NCBI RefSeq assembly: GCF_014200435.1
Contig: NZ_JACHBR010000001.1
Location: 868,001 to 932,000 of the forward strand
DNA length: 64,000 nt
DNA from: Sphaerisporangium krabiense
Lineage (GTDB): Bacteria > Actinomycetota > Actinomycetes > Streptosporangiales > Streptosporangiaceae
Direction of reading: 5' to 3'
The stretch's first letter is position 1. Every line of letters starts with the position of its first letter. Shown here in pieces: positions 1-8,335 of the stretch. The notes below the pieces were generated by a model that saw nothing but the letters and a program-made list of their open reading frames with translations, was not told the DNA's origin and ran no database searches. The position numbers were made by a program, and so were the translations under genes.

Positions 1-556
1 CCAGCTCCTCGGTCGCGTCCTTCGCGTCGGCCATGAGCAGCCGCATCCGCGCCCGGGTCAGCTCGACGTCGTCCCTGGTGACCGCCTCCCGGGTGGTGGT
101 GCGGATGCGCTCCATGACCCGCGGGTTGGCCACGGTGCCTCCGGCGCAGAGCAACTGGAGGGAGGCGACCCGCTCGGGCGCGTCGATCGCCGTACGGGCG
201 CCGGCCCATCCGCCGAGCGACTCCCCCACGATGTGGGCGGACTCGATGCCGTTGGCGTCCATATAGGCGAGCAGGTGGTCGCGGTAGCGGGGAATCTCGT
301 AGGGGAAGTCGGGCTTGCCGGTGTAACCGTGACCGAGCATGTCGATGGCGTGGCAGGCGTACCGCCGGGCGTGGTCGCCGATGTTGCGGGCGAAGGCCTC
401 CAGGTGGCCGCTGGTGCCGTGGAGGAAGATCACCGGTTCGCCGGCGCCCGCCTGGAGGGAGCGGGTCGGAACCCCACCGGCGTCGACGGTGGTGACCCGG
501 AAGTCGACGCCGGCCAGTTCGGTCCAGATGGTGGGGACGATGGTGGGGGAGGTCAT
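1..556 (-). CDS. alpha/beta hydrolase, meta-cleavage type (3' end outside window)
   Basis: The N-terminal 185 residues of an alpha/beta-hydrolase-fold enzyme are visible; the rest lies beyond base 1. The oxyanion-hole HG pair is at residues 46-47. The nucleophile elbow G-E-S-L-G-G is at 111-116 with Ser113 as nucleophile. The strand 'IDMLGHG' at 71-77 is typical of 2-hydroxymuconate-semialdehyde and related meta-cleavage-product hydrolases. The start ATG (554-556) follows the stop of the upstream hydrolase gene by 34 bases, so it is probably the last visible gene of the leftward operon that begins with the Rieske oxygenase. By context it acts in the cytoplasm on a ring-cleavage product or an ester/lactone from the same pathway. 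The exact substrate cannot be read from sequence. Confidence 0.85.
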   Translation of the reverse strand, partial: MTSPTIVPTIWTELAGVDFRVTTVDAGGVPTRSLQAGAGEPVIFLHGTSGHLEAFARNIGDHARRYACHAIDMLGHGYTGKPDFPYEIPRYRDHLLAYMDANGIESAHIVGESLGGWAGARTAIDAPERVASLQLLCAGGTVANPRVMERIRTTTREAVTRDDVELTRARMRLLMADAKDATEEL

Positions 557-590
557 GGGTTGCTCCAGTGGTCGAGGGGATGGGGCCGGG

Positions 591-1481
591 TCACGGGTGG
601 TCGACGGAGCGGAGGAACCCGTCGACGACCGCGTGGTAGGCGGCGGGCCGTTCCTCCTGGAGGTGGTGGGAGACGTGGTCCATGACGTGCAGGTTTCCGC
701 GTCTGACCATCCGCGACAGCATGAGCGGGTAGTCGGGGGTGAGGAACGCGTCCTCGCGTCCCCACACGAAGAGCACCGGCGCCTCGATCCGTCCCAGCTC
801 GTCGGTGAGGTCCTGCCAGTCGCCGCGTGGTGAGTCCGACATCGCGGCGAGCTCCCGCTCTCCCGGGTCGAGGCTCTGCCGCCATCGCATCTCGACGGTC
901 TCCTCGGGCAGGCGGGCGGCGTCGTACCACTCCAGCCGGGTGATCAGGTGGCGCATCTTCTCGCGGGTGGGTCCCTCGCCGCCGTAGTAGACGTCCCGGG
1001 CGGCGCGGCCGCGGTGGCCGCGTTCGGGCAGGGGCGCGAGCGGTCCGTAGAAGACCGGCATGCTGCCGGTCACCACGAGGGAGCGGACGCGGCCGGGATA
1101 CCGGGCCGCGAGACACAGCGCGATGGTGCCGCCCCAGGAGTTGCAGATGAAGTCGGCCCGTTCGAGGCCGAGGGTGTCCATGAGGGCGACGGTCTTGGCG
1201 GCGTGGAAGTCCCACATCGGGCCGCTGATGCGACATTTGTCGGACTTGCCGTACTGGAGGATGTCCACGATGAGGCAGTGCCGGTCGGCGGCGAAGTACG
1301 GCGCGACCGGGCCGAAGTCGCTCCAGCCGGTGCACCCGGGGCCGCCGCCGTGCAGGAAGATCGTGTCCGGGCCGGTGCCGAACTCGTGGAAGTGGTAGGT
1401 GACACCGCCGGCGTCGGCGAAGCGGCTCTCCGGCGCGGCGCCGGCCGGGGGTGAGGGGAGGCGGGCGGGCATGATCGTCAT
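591..1481 (-). CDS. alpha/beta hydrolase, meta-cleavage-product (C-C) hydrolase-like
   Basis: 296-residue alpha/beta hydrolase. It has HGGGPG at 44-49, nucleophile elbow N-S-W-G-G with Ser115, acid Asp244 in 'GRED', and a catalytic His near 272 followed by an L-Q pair as in BphD/HsaD/CarC-type C-C bond hydrolases. These enzymes split the dienoate produced by an extradiol dioxygenase, and an extradiol dioxygenase gene lies immediately upstream. I chose the ATG at 1479-1481 because it overlaps the upstream stop in the ATGA arrangement (1478-1481), indicating translational coupling. A reading frame extends farther upstream but overlaps the dioxygenase gene. Two hydrolases of the same superfamily sit side by side here, so one may serve a different step such as an ester or enol-lactone. 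Confidence 0.88.
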   Translation of the reverse strand: MTIMPARLPSPPAGAAPESRFADAGGVTYHFHEFGTGPDTIFLHGGGPGCTGWSDFGPVAPYFAADRHCLIVDILQYGKSDKCRISGPMWDFHAAKTVALMDTLGLERADFICNSWGGTIALCLAARYPGRVRSLVVTGSMPVFYGPLAPLPERGHRGRAARDVYYGGEGPTREKMRHLITRLEWYDAARLPEETVEMRWRQSLDPGERELAAMSDSPRGDWQDLTDELGRIEAPVLFVWGREDAFLTPDYPLMLSRMVRRGNLHVMDHVSHHLQEERPAAYHAVVDGFLRSVDHP

Positions 1482-2440
1482 CGACGGTCTCCTGAGGCGG
1501 GGACGGCGGCGGGGTCGAGCACGGCCACGCCCATTCCGGTGAGCCACTCGGGCATGGGCGCGTAGACCAGCGGTGTGCCCGGCGTGAAGCCGAGGGCGGC
1601 CGCCATCACCAGCCACGTGCGCAGTTCCTGGCCGCCGTTCCCGGCCGCGGACTCCACCTCGGCGGTCGTCATCGACGCGTAACGGCGCAGGCGGCCATTC
1701 GCGAGGTCGTCGAGGAACTCCCGGTCGAACTCAGGAGAGATCGTCGGGCGGGCGGCCACGATGATCTCCCGGCGCCGTTCGTCGTACCGCTCCCACTCGC
1801 CCCGCCCGTTGATCCAGGCGTCCACGAGGAACGCCTCGTCGTCGCCCTGGGGATCGGTCCAGTCGCTCGGCCACGGCAGCCGGTGGGACAGCCCGCCGGA
1901 GGCGATCACGACGACGCGGCGCTCCCCGGCGATCCGCCCGACGGCCGCGGCGAGGTTCTCGCCGAGCCGGACGCAGCGCGCCAGCGTGGGCAGCGGCCGG
2001 GCGAAGACGTTGACGACCAGCGGCACCACCGGCACGTCCAGGCCGTCGAGCAGGTACTGGATCGCGTGCGACTGCCCGTGGTCGATCTGCAGCCGGGCCG
2101 AGATCGCCACCTCGGTCCCGGCCTCGACGAGGTCGGCCGCCAGCGCCTGCGCGAACCCGGGGTCGGTCTTCTGCCGGCCCTTGGGGGTCCCCGCCTCGCC
2201 GGTGGCGACGACCTCGCCGACGCCCACGGTGAAGGCGGGGATCAGGTCGAGCCAGAAGCCACGGAAGTGGTTCGACCCGACGATCACCGCCACGTCCGGG
2301 CGCGCCTCCGCGACGCGCCGCCGGGCGGTGTCCAGGGCGTCGCGGAAGGCCTCGGCCCGGTCGGTGTGCACGACCTGGTCCCAGTGGGTGTTCATCAGGG
2401 TCGAGTGGGACGCCCCCACCCCGAGCACGATGTCGGACAT
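1478..2440 (-). CDS. LigB-type (class III) extradiol ring-cleavage dioxygenase
   Basis: 320 residues matching the LigB/MhpB/CarBb extradiol dioxygenase superfamily, which uses Fe(II) to cleave catechol-like rings next to the hydroxyl groups. By analogy with LigB, His12 (in 'GASHS') and His58 ('SNHF') are expected iron ligands. Glu272 in the late 'GNGGQELRTW' segment would be the third ligand, and His186 in 'GGLSH' the general base. The second gene of the leftward operon, it follows the Rieske oxygenase by 42 bases and overlaps the next hydrolase by 4. The order hydroxylating Rieske enzyme, extradiol enzyme, C-C hydrolase is that of carbazole- or biphenyl-type upper pathways. Whether it needs a small partner subunit, as CarBa/LigA, cannot be seen; none is encoded beside it. 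Confidence 0.88.
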   Translation of the reverse strand: MSDIVLGVGASHSTLMNTHWDQVVHTDRAEAFRDALDTARRRVAEARPDVAVIVGSNHFRGFWLDLIPAFTVGVGEVVATGEAGTPKGRQKTDPGFAQALAADLVEAGTEVAISARLQIDHGQSHAIQYLLDGLDVPVVPLVVNVFARPLPTLARCVRLGENLAAAVGRIAGERRVVVIASGGLSHRLPWPSDWTDPQGDDEAFLVDAWINGRGEWERYDERRREIIVAARPTISPEFDREFLDDLANGRLRRYASMTTAEVESAAGNGGQELRTWLVMAAALGFTPGTPLVYAPMPEWLTGMGVAVLDPAAVPASGDRR

Positions 2441-2482
2441 CGGGTCGTCCGGCTCCTTTCCTTGTCCTTGTGGGGCCGCGGT

Positions 2483-3715
2483 TCAGCCCGCGGTGGCGTC
2501 GGCGGGCTCGATGCCCTGGGCGCGCAGCCGTTCCAGCCGTTCCTCGGTGGTGTCCTCGGCGAGCTTGCGCCACTGCAGGAGCGAGTCGTCGGGGCGGTAG
2601 AGCTTCTCCGGCGGCGCGTCGGTGACCTCGACCATCCACTTGTCCTGTCCGGAGAACTGACCGTGGAAGAGCCACCGCACCGCGCCGAGGTACTTGGCGT
2701 AGAACGGCAGCGTCCTCACGCCCTTCTTGAAGTCGGCCAGCATGCCGACGTACAGGTGGTTGCCGGCGTCCACCGGCACGTAGAACTCGTAGTGGATGAA
2801 GGTCGGGTACGCGATCCGCAGGACGCCCGGCATGCTGACGGAGGCGAAGCCGGGGAACTCCTGGGCCGCGATCGTCGGGTTCACCTTGCGGTGCGAGGTG
2901 GTGTTGCCGATGTTCCGCACGCCCTTCGGCGGACGGGCCTTGTACCAGGCCGTCCCCGACCAGGGGCCGAGCCCCGGGAAGTCCGCCTCCCAGTACTGCT
3001 CCCGCTGCACCCGGTAGATCCAGCGGCCCCGCTTGACGATCTTGGTGGTGTTCCAGACCGGCATCGGCTTGAACAGCCGCCACAGCGCCGTGCGGTGGAG
3101 GTACTTGGCGTGCCCCTCGTCGTAGCCGTTCTCGCAGGCGAACCGCCAATTGCCCGCCCGGGCCTGGATCCGCTGGCCCACGACCGCCGGGTTGCCGACC
3201 AGTTCCTCGGGCAGCTGCCCGTCGATCGGATGCGGCTCCTCGCCGTCGCCGATGTACACCCAGACCAGGCCGAGGCGCTCCTCGACGTCGTAGGTCGGCT
3301 GGGTGACCTTGCCGCAGATCGGGGACAGCGGCCCGTCGGTGATCGCGGCCTTGAGGTCACCGGTCTCCAGGTCGAAGGTCCAGCCGTGGTAGACGCACGA
3401 GATCGTCCCGGGGAACTGCTTGTCGCCGTGGCTCAGCGGCACCCCGCGGTGGGGGCACCGGTCCTTCATCCCGTAGATCTTGCCGTTGTCGCGGATGACG
3501 AACAGGCGCTCGCCGAGCAGGGTGACGGCGCGGGGCTTGTCTCCGACCTGCGAGGAGAAGCAGACGGGGTACCAGTAGCCACGAAAGCCGGCCTCGGCGG
3601 CCTGGTAGTGCGGCCAGCTCGACCAGTCCTGGCGGCCTGGCAGCATGCCCGCGCGGTGTCCGCGGACCGGCTTGGCCGGGGCGGGCGCGGGCTGGGAGTT
3701 CACGGTCTCGGTCAT
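2483..3715 (-). CDS. Rieske non-heme iron oxygenase, large subunit (CarAa-like)
   Basis: 410 residues. The Rieske [2Fe-2S] site is C87-x-H89 ... C107-x2-H110. The catalytic mononuclear iron motif N-x2-D-x2-H-x4-H lies at about 196-207 (Asp199, His202, His207). Phrases such as 'GFRGYWYPVCFS', 'DRCPHRGVPLS', 'NWRFACENGYD' and 'LLQWRKLA' resemble carbazole 1,9a-dioxygenase CarAa from memory, so it probably belongs to the single-component homotrimeric class that needs no beta subunit; none is encoded nearby. It would oxygenate an aromatic or N-heteroaromatic substrate with electrons from the ferredoxin and reductase encoded divergently. The start is the ATG at 3713-3715; the frame continues upstream but with non-homologous residues. 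First gene of the leftward catabolic operon. Confidence 0.9.
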   Translation of the reverse strand: MTETVNSQPAPAPAKPVRGHRAGMLPGRQDWSSWPHYQAAEAGFRGYWYPVCFSSQVGDKPRAVTLLGERLFVIRDNGKIYGMKDRCPHRGVPLSHGDKQFPGTISCVYHGWTFDLETGDLKAAITDGPLSPICGKVTQPTYDVEERLGLVWVYIGDGEEPHPIDGQLPEELVGNPAVVGQRIQARAGNWRFACENGYDEGHAKYLHRTALWRLFKPMPVWNTTKIVKRGRWIYRVQREQYWEADFPGLGPWSGTAWYKARPPKGVRNIGNTTSHRKVNPTIAAQEFPGFASVSMPGVLRIAYPTFIHYEFYVPVDAGNHLYVGMLADFKKGVRTLPFYAKYLGAVRWLFHGQFSGQDKWMVEVTDAPPEKLYRPDDSLLQWRKLAEDTTEERLERLRAQGIEPADATAG

Positions 3716-3973
3716 GTCTGCTCCACGGGTCCTCACGGCGGCATCTCCCGCTGCGATCGAGATCGCCGTATGCCGGTCCCGAGAGCAGACCATCGGCCGG
3801 AACGGCGGGCAACGAGTCCGGTTCGCCCAGCGGAACGCGGTGGCCGGCGGCGCGGACGACGGAGGAATTTCGCGGACGGTTCCGGTGAGCGGTCCCGCTC
3901 AGAGGACTGTCCAGGGCCGCCGTTCCTACATTCGACGGCGAAGCGCATCGCCTAACTTCCCCGGAGGCCTGTG

Positions 3974-4966
3974 GTGACCATGTCCGAGACCGTGTCGACC
4001 GACGTCCTCATCGTCGGCGCCGGCCCGACGGGCCTGTACGGCGCCTACTACGCCGGGTTCCGCGGCCTCGCCACCGTCGTCGTCGACGTCCTGCCGCAGG
4101 CCGGCGGCCAGGTGACGGCCATGTATCCGGAGAAGGAGATCCGCGACGTCGCCGCGCTCCCCGCGATCAGGGGCCGCGACTTCGTCGCCGCCCTCCTGGA
4201 GCAGGCGTCGGCCTTCGCCCCGGCCTACCTCCTCGGCCGGCAGGCGGTGACGCTCGAGCACCGCGACGGCGAACCCGTCGTGACGCTGGACGACGGCACG
4301 GTCGTCCACGCCCGCGCCGTCGTGCTGACGTCCGGCATCGGCACTCCGACGCCGCGTCCCCTGGAGTGCGGCGAGGAATGGCTCGGCACCGGCCTGTCGT
4401 ACTTCGTGGTGGACCCTCGGGCGCACACCGGCCGGGACGTGGTCATCGTGGGCGGCGGCGACAGCGCTCTGGACTGGGCGGACGCGCTCGAGCCGATCGC
4501 GCGCTCCGTCACCCTCGTACACCGCCGGGCCGCCTTCCGCGGGCACGCGGCCACCCTTGCCCGGGTCCGGGCCGGGCGGACCCGGATCCACACCGACACG
4601 CACGTGACCGCGCTCGACGGAGACCTGGCGGCCGGCCGCCTCGCCAAGGTGACGCTGCGGTCGAGGTCCGGGGACGAGACGGTGCTCGCGGCCGACCACG
4701 TGATCGCCGCGCTCGGTTTCATCAGCGACCTGGGCCCGCTGCGCGACTGGGGCCTCGAACTCCGGGCGAGGTCGGTCGCCGTCGACCGGTCGATGCGGAC
4801 CAACCTGCCCCGCGTGTACGCCGCCGGCGACCTCACCGACTACGAGGGCAAGGTGAGGCTGATGTCCGTCGGCTTCGGCGAGGTCGCCACCGCCATGAAC
4901 CACGTGGCCGTCGACCTCGATCCCGGGCTCACCCTGTTCCCCGGCCACTCCACCGACGGCGTTTGA
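3974..4966 (+). CDS. ferredoxin--NAD(P) reductase, thioredoxin-reductase-like
   Basis: About 330 residues with two dinucleotide-binding folds: FAD-binding 'VGAGPTG' near residue 15 and NAD(P)-binding 'VIVGGGDSALDW' in mid-protein. The 'VYAAGDLTDYEGKVRLMSVGFGEVATAMNH' region is characteristic of the YumC/TrxR-type ferredoxin-NADP reductases. It lacks the CxxC redox pair of true thioredoxin reductases. It would pass electrons from NAD(P)H to the ferredoxin encoded 43 bases downstream and then to the divergent Rieske oxygenase. A GGAGG at 3963-3967 best fits the GTG at 3974 (6-base gap); the ATG at 3980 and GTG at 3971 are alternatives. It is divergent from the Rieske operon across about 260 bases that must hold both promoters. 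Confidence 0.88.
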   Translation: MTMSETVSTDVLIVGAGPTGLYGAYYAGFRGLATVVVDVLPQAGGQVTAMYPEKEIRDVAALPAIRGRDFVAALLEQASAFAPAYLLGRQAVTLEHRDGEPVVTLDDGTVVHARAVVLTSGIGTPTPRPLECGEEWLGTGLSYFVVDPRAHTGRDVVIVGGGDSALDWADALEPIARSVTLVHRRAAFRGHAATLARVRAGRTRIHTDTHVTALDGDLAAGRLAKVTLRSRSGDETVLAADHVIAALGFISDLGPLRDWGLELRARSVAVDRSMRTNLPRVYAAGDLTDYEGKVRLMSVGFGEVATAMNHVAVDLDPGLTLFPGHSTDGV

Positions 4967-5009
4967 CCCCGCCCCCTCGGGCGACCACCCCACTCCGGAA
5001 AGGACACCC

Positions 5010-5354
5010 ATGAGCTACGTGATCGGCGCCGCCTGCATCGACGTCCTCGACCGCTCCTGCGTCGAGGTCTGTCCCGTCGACTGCATCTACGTCGGCGAGC
5101 GGAAAAGCTACATCAACGCCGCCGCGTGCATCGACTGCGGCGCGTGCGAGGTCGAATGCCCGGTCTCCGCGATCGTCGTGGACCGTGTCGCCCGCAGGGA
5201 CGAGACGTTGAACGCCCATCTGGAGGATTCCCTCCTCTTCTTCGCGCAGCCGCTGCCGGGCCGTGCGCTGCCCCTCGGCGACCCGGGCGGCGCGCGGAAG
5301 ATCGGCGAGGTGGGCGCCGACACCGCCCTGGTCGCCGGCCACCCCGCCCCGTGA
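5010..5354 (+). CDS. FdxA-type ferredoxin (3Fe-4S/4Fe-4S)
   Basis: 114 residues. Cys9, Cys17, Cys21, Cys25 and Cys40, Cys43, Cys46, Cys50 reproduce the C-x7-C-x3-C-P ... C-x2-C-x2-C-x3-C-P layout of actinobacterial 7Fe FdxA ferredoxins; the 'CPVDCIYVGER' stretch is near-diagnostic. The C-terminal half is less conserved. Placed 43 bases after the reductase gene with an AAAGGA ribosome site, it is the likely electron shuttle between that reductase and the Rieske oxygenase. Most Rieske systems use a [2Fe-2S] ferredoxin. Some actinobacterial dibenzofuran/phthalate systems are known to use this 3Fe-4S type instead, which fits the context. Confidence 0.88.
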   Translation: MSYVIGAACIDVLDRSCVEVCPVDCIYVGERKSYINAAACIDCGACEVECPVSAIVVDRVARRDETLNAHLEDSLLFFAQPLPGRALPLGDPGGARKIGEVGADTALVAGHPAP

Positions 5355-5394
5355 CGGCAGGGGAGCCGCCGTTCGAGGCGGCCTGAGGGCCGGT

Positions 5395-6426
5395 TCAGAA
5401 CAGCAGCCGGTCGAGCAGTTCCGCGCGCGTGTGCACGCCGAGCTTCGCGTAGATCGACTTGAGATGGTGCTTGACCGTGTGCAGGCTGATGACCAGGTCG
5501 GCGGCGATCTCGCCGTCCCGGCGGCCGGTGAGCGCGCGCGTGGCGATCTCGACCTCGCGTGGCGTGAGCAACGCCAGACGGGCCGGCGCGATCGCACGCG
5601 ACGACGCATCCCGCGTGGCGATGACCGACACGATCACGTCCGGCTGGCTCGGCAGCCGCTGTGAGGTGATCGTGAGGTGCAGCCCGCCCCCCTCGCCGCC
5701 GCCGGCCCAGGAGGCCACCGCCCTCTCGTCGTCGTCGCAGTCGAGCAGCCGCTCGACCTCCGGGCGGGCGTCCCCGAGCCGGTCGAACAAGGCGACCGCG
5801 GGCGCGTTGAGGTGACGCCGCGCCAACCCCAGGTCGGTCAGCACCACCGGTGTGCTGCATCGGTCCAACGCCTCGGTCAACTGGACGCGCTCACGCTCGG
5901 CCGAGGCACGTTCACGCACCGCCGACACGGCGATGCCCAGCACCGTGGCCGCCGCGCGGGCCGCGTCGCGGTCCGCCTCGGTGAACTCCGCCTCTCCGTC
6001 CCGCCGGGCCAGGTTCAACGTGCCGGCCACCTCGGCGCCGACGACGAACGGCGCGCAGAGCACCCGCGCCATGGCGTGCGGCGCGAACACGTCATGCACG
6101 ACCGGGAGCTTCAGCCACTCCTCCCGCGGCATCAGCGAGTCACTGTCGCAGACCCGGCGATCGCGCAGCGCGCTCTGGACGACGGGATCGCGGTCCCGTC
6201 CGTGACGTTCGTAGCTGCGCACGTAGTAGTTGCCGAGGCCCCGCACCTCCGCGGCGGCGGGACGCCCGGTCGCGTGGTCGTGCACGTAGACGCCGGCGGC
6301 GAAGGAGGCGAGCCGGCGCGGCGCCTCGTCGAGGAAGCGGTTCAGCAGCCGTTCGAGAGAGGGTGAGGTGACCAGTTCGGCGACGAGCGTGGGCGGCAGG
6401 ACCGGCTCGATGAGGGGATTCCCCAT
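5395..6426 (-). CDS. GAF-domain LuxR-family transcriptional regulator
   Basis: 343 residues. A GAF-like sensor occupies roughly residues 20-165, containing 'VLCAPFVVGAEVAGTLNLAR'. A PAS-like middle follows, then a C-terminal LuxR helix-turn-helix from about 283 ('LTPREVEIATRALTGRRDGEIAADLVISLHTVKHHL...'). It probably binds a small aromatic or redox signal and controls the flanking catabolic operons. The only regulator in this 10-kb cluster, it lies between its two halves, transcribed leftward toward the ferredoxin gene. I chose the ATG at 6424-6426 because GGAG lies 6 bases before it; a GTG 12 bases upstream overlaps that ribosome site. Confidence 0.85.
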   Translation of the reverse strand: MGNPLIEPVLPPTLVAELVTSPSLERLLNRFLDEAPRRLASFAAGVYVHDHATGRPAAAEVRGLGNYYVRSYERHGRDRDPVVQSALRDRRVCDSDSLMPREEWLKLPVVHDVFAPHAMARVLCAPFVVGAEVAGTLNLARRDGEAEFTEADRDAARAAATVLGIAVSAVRERASAERERVQLTEALDRCSTPVVLTDLGLARRHLNAPAVALFDRLGDARPEVERLLDCDDDERAVASWAGGGEGGGLHLTITSQRLPSQPDVIVSVIATRDASSRAIAPARLALLTPREVEIATRALTGRRDGEIAADLVISLHTVKHHLKSIYAKLGVHTRAELLDRLLF

Positions 6427-6589
6427 GACGTGCTCCACTCTGGATGCGCTCGGCTGGGCACTCCCGCACCGAGGCGTCCGCCCAGACTAGCTCCGCCCCC
6501 ACCTTCCAGGAAGACGTCGTCGCACGCCAACCGCCGGGTCCGCTCAGCGGACCCGGCGGGCCGGGGTGTGGGGAACCGTCACCGGTCCG

Positions 6590-7087
6590 TCATCCGGTCA
6601 GGCGGCCACGGAGGAAGAGCAACGACTCGCGACTCGGGTCGGAGGCCAGCGAGACCACGCGCCCGATGAGCATCCAGTGCGAGTTGTTGCGCACCGTCCC
6701 GGCGAGTTCGCACTCGAACCGCGCCGCGGTCCCGGCCAGCAGCGGCGCCCCGACCGCACCGGGAACGTGGTCCACGCACCCGAACTTGTCGGGATCCTTC
6801 GAGGCGAACAACCGGGCCGTGGACGCCTGGCCGGAGGCGAGCACGTTCACCGCGAACACCCCGGACCGTTCGATCGCCGACCACGTCCGAGACGTCGCCG
6901 CCAGGCAGACGAGCACCTGGGGCGGTTCCAGGGTGAGCGAGGTGAAGGCGTTGACGGTGCTGCCGTACGGCTTCCCGTCGAGGGCCGTGGTGACGACCAC
7001 GACCCCGGTGGGGAACTGGGCGCACGCCGCCCGGAAGGCCTCGGGGTCCGGCATCAGAGCCGGCTCGCAGGACGTGGCCGGGGTCAT
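6590..7087 (-). CDS. flavin reductase (HpaC/HsaB-like)
   Basis: 165 residues of the flavin-reductase-like FMN-binding split-barrel family: 'FPTGVVVVTT', 'GSTVNAFTSLTLEPPQVLVCL', 'FAVNVLA', 'NNSHWMLIGRV'. Such proteins reduce FMN or FAD with NAD(P)H and hand the reduced flavin to a partner monooxygenase. The gene overlaps the upstream acyl-CoA-dehydrogenase-fold monooxygenase gene by four bases (7084-7087), so the two are translationally coupled and almost certainly form one two-component monooxygenase. Last gene of the second leftward operon. Confidence 0.9.
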   Translation of the reverse strand: MTPATSCEPALMPDPEAFRAACAQFPTGVVVVTTALDGKPYGSTVNAFTSLTLEPPQVLVCLAATSRTWSAIERSGVFAVNVLASGQASTARLFASKDPDKFGCVDHVPGAVGAPLLAGTAARFECELAGTVRNNSHWMLIGRVVSLASDPSRESLLFLRGRLTG

Positions 7088-8295
7088 GACGCTGTGCGCA
7101 GGGCAGGCGCCTGGCCCGGATCGAGCCCCATCGAGATCAGACCGGCCATCTCCGCGCAGGCCAGCGCGTTGGGCGGCATGATCGGGCCGGTCATGCCGTC
7201 CCGCAGCATCAGCTCGTAACCCCGTTCACGCATCAGCGAGTTGAGTCCGCCGGCGGTCGTGCCGAGGGTGGAGATCGTGTGGATCACCGTGCCGACCATC
7301 AGCTTCGCCCGCAGGAACGCGGCACAGGTCTGCAGGCTCGGCCCGCTGTTCTCGTCGGCCTCCCACGCCGCGTGGTACATCATCAGCCGGGCCGCCTCGA
7401 CCTGGGCCGCGATGTGCCCCATCGCGGTGCTGATCGTCGGGTGGTAGCCCATCGGCTGGGCGAAGCCCTTCGCCGTACGGGTCCCGAGGGCGTCCTGCAG
7501 CCACTCCGCCATCGCCTCGGCGACGCCCAGGTAGCAGCCGGTGTATCCGCCCCAGGCGATGTGCGCCTGGGCCACGATCCAGTTGCCGAGGAAGTCGTCG
7601 AACTCGCACAGGACCAGCTCCTCGGGCACGAACGCGCCGGTGATCCGCACCTGGTTGCTGCGGGTCGAACGCATGCCCAGCGTGTCCCAGTTGTCGGTGA
7701 CCGTGATCGCGCCGTCCTGGCGCGTCGGCATCAGGAAGCCGACCACGTGGGTCGGGTCGTCCGCCCACTCCGGGTGGGCGAACATGAAGGCGTAGTCGCT
7801 GGCCTCCCAGAGAGAGGCGAACATCTTCGTGCCGCTGATCTCCAGCCCGCCGGGCACCCGGCGCGCCGACAGCGTCGGCATGTAGGTGGCCGGCAGCAGG
7901 CTCGACGCGGACGGCTCCGAGAGCGGGGCGCAGATCAGCGCGCCGTCCCGCACCACCAGGTCGGCGACCCGCTTCTTCGCGTCGTCCGGTACGGCGTCGA
8001 GTGTGGCGATGATCCGTGTCGCCACGTAGTGCATGTTGAAGCCCAGCGCGGTCGAGGCGTCGCCCTTGGCGAGCGCCTCGACGGTGGCGAGCCACTGCGT
8101 CGTCCGGGCCCCGAGGCCGCCGAGGTCGCGCGGGAGCGCGACGGCGTACAGCCCGGCCTCGCGCAGCTTCGCGAAGTTCTCCGTGGCGATGCTGCGGTCA
8201 CGGTCGTGCTCCCGGGCGTGGGGCGCGAACTCGGCAGCGAGCCGCGCGCCCAGCCCGGCCAGCTCCCGGCTGTGTTCGTCGAGTTCGAAGTGCAT
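7084..8295 (-). CDS. acyl-CoA-dehydrogenase-fold flavin-dependent monooxygenase
   Basis: 403 residues with the acyl-CoA dehydrogenase fold: N-terminal helical 'ELAGLGARLAAEF', middle 'ALICAPLSEPSASSLLPA', and a C-terminal helical domain with 'QPMGYHPTISTAMGHIAAQVEAARLMMYHAAW'. Pairing with a flavin reductase gene by ATGA overlap argues for a reduced-flavin monooxygenase of the DszC/HsaA/XiaF type rather than a CoA dehydrogenase. No CoA ligase is encoded near. It would hydroxylate or N-oxidise a pathway intermediate. The ATG at 8293-8295 is the start; the frame stays open upstream only through the neighbouring gene. It follows the aldehyde dehydrogenase gene by 40 bases. Confidence 0.83.
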   Translation of the reverse strand: MHFELDEHSRELAGLGARLAAEFAPHAREHDRDRSIATENFAKLREAGLYAVALPRDLGGLGARTTQWLATVEALAKGDASTALGFNMHYVATRIIATLDAVPDDAKKRVADLVVRDGALICAPLSEPSASSLLPATYMPTLSARRVPGGLEISGTKMFASLWEASDYAFMFAHPEWADDPTHVVGFLMPTRQDGAITVTDNWDTLGMRSTRSNQVRITGAFVPEELVLCEFDDFLGNWIVAQAHIAWGGYTGCYLGVAEAMAEWLQDALGTRTAKGFAQPMGYHPTISTAMGHIAAQVEAARLMMYHAAWEADENSGPSLQTCAAFLRAKLMVGTVIHTISTLGTTAGGLNSLMRERGYELMLRDGMTGPIMPPNALACAEMAGLISMGLDPGQAPALRTAS

Positions 8296-8335
8296 GGTGT
8301 CCGTCCTCTTGGTCGTTCGGTGTAACTGGTGCGCC

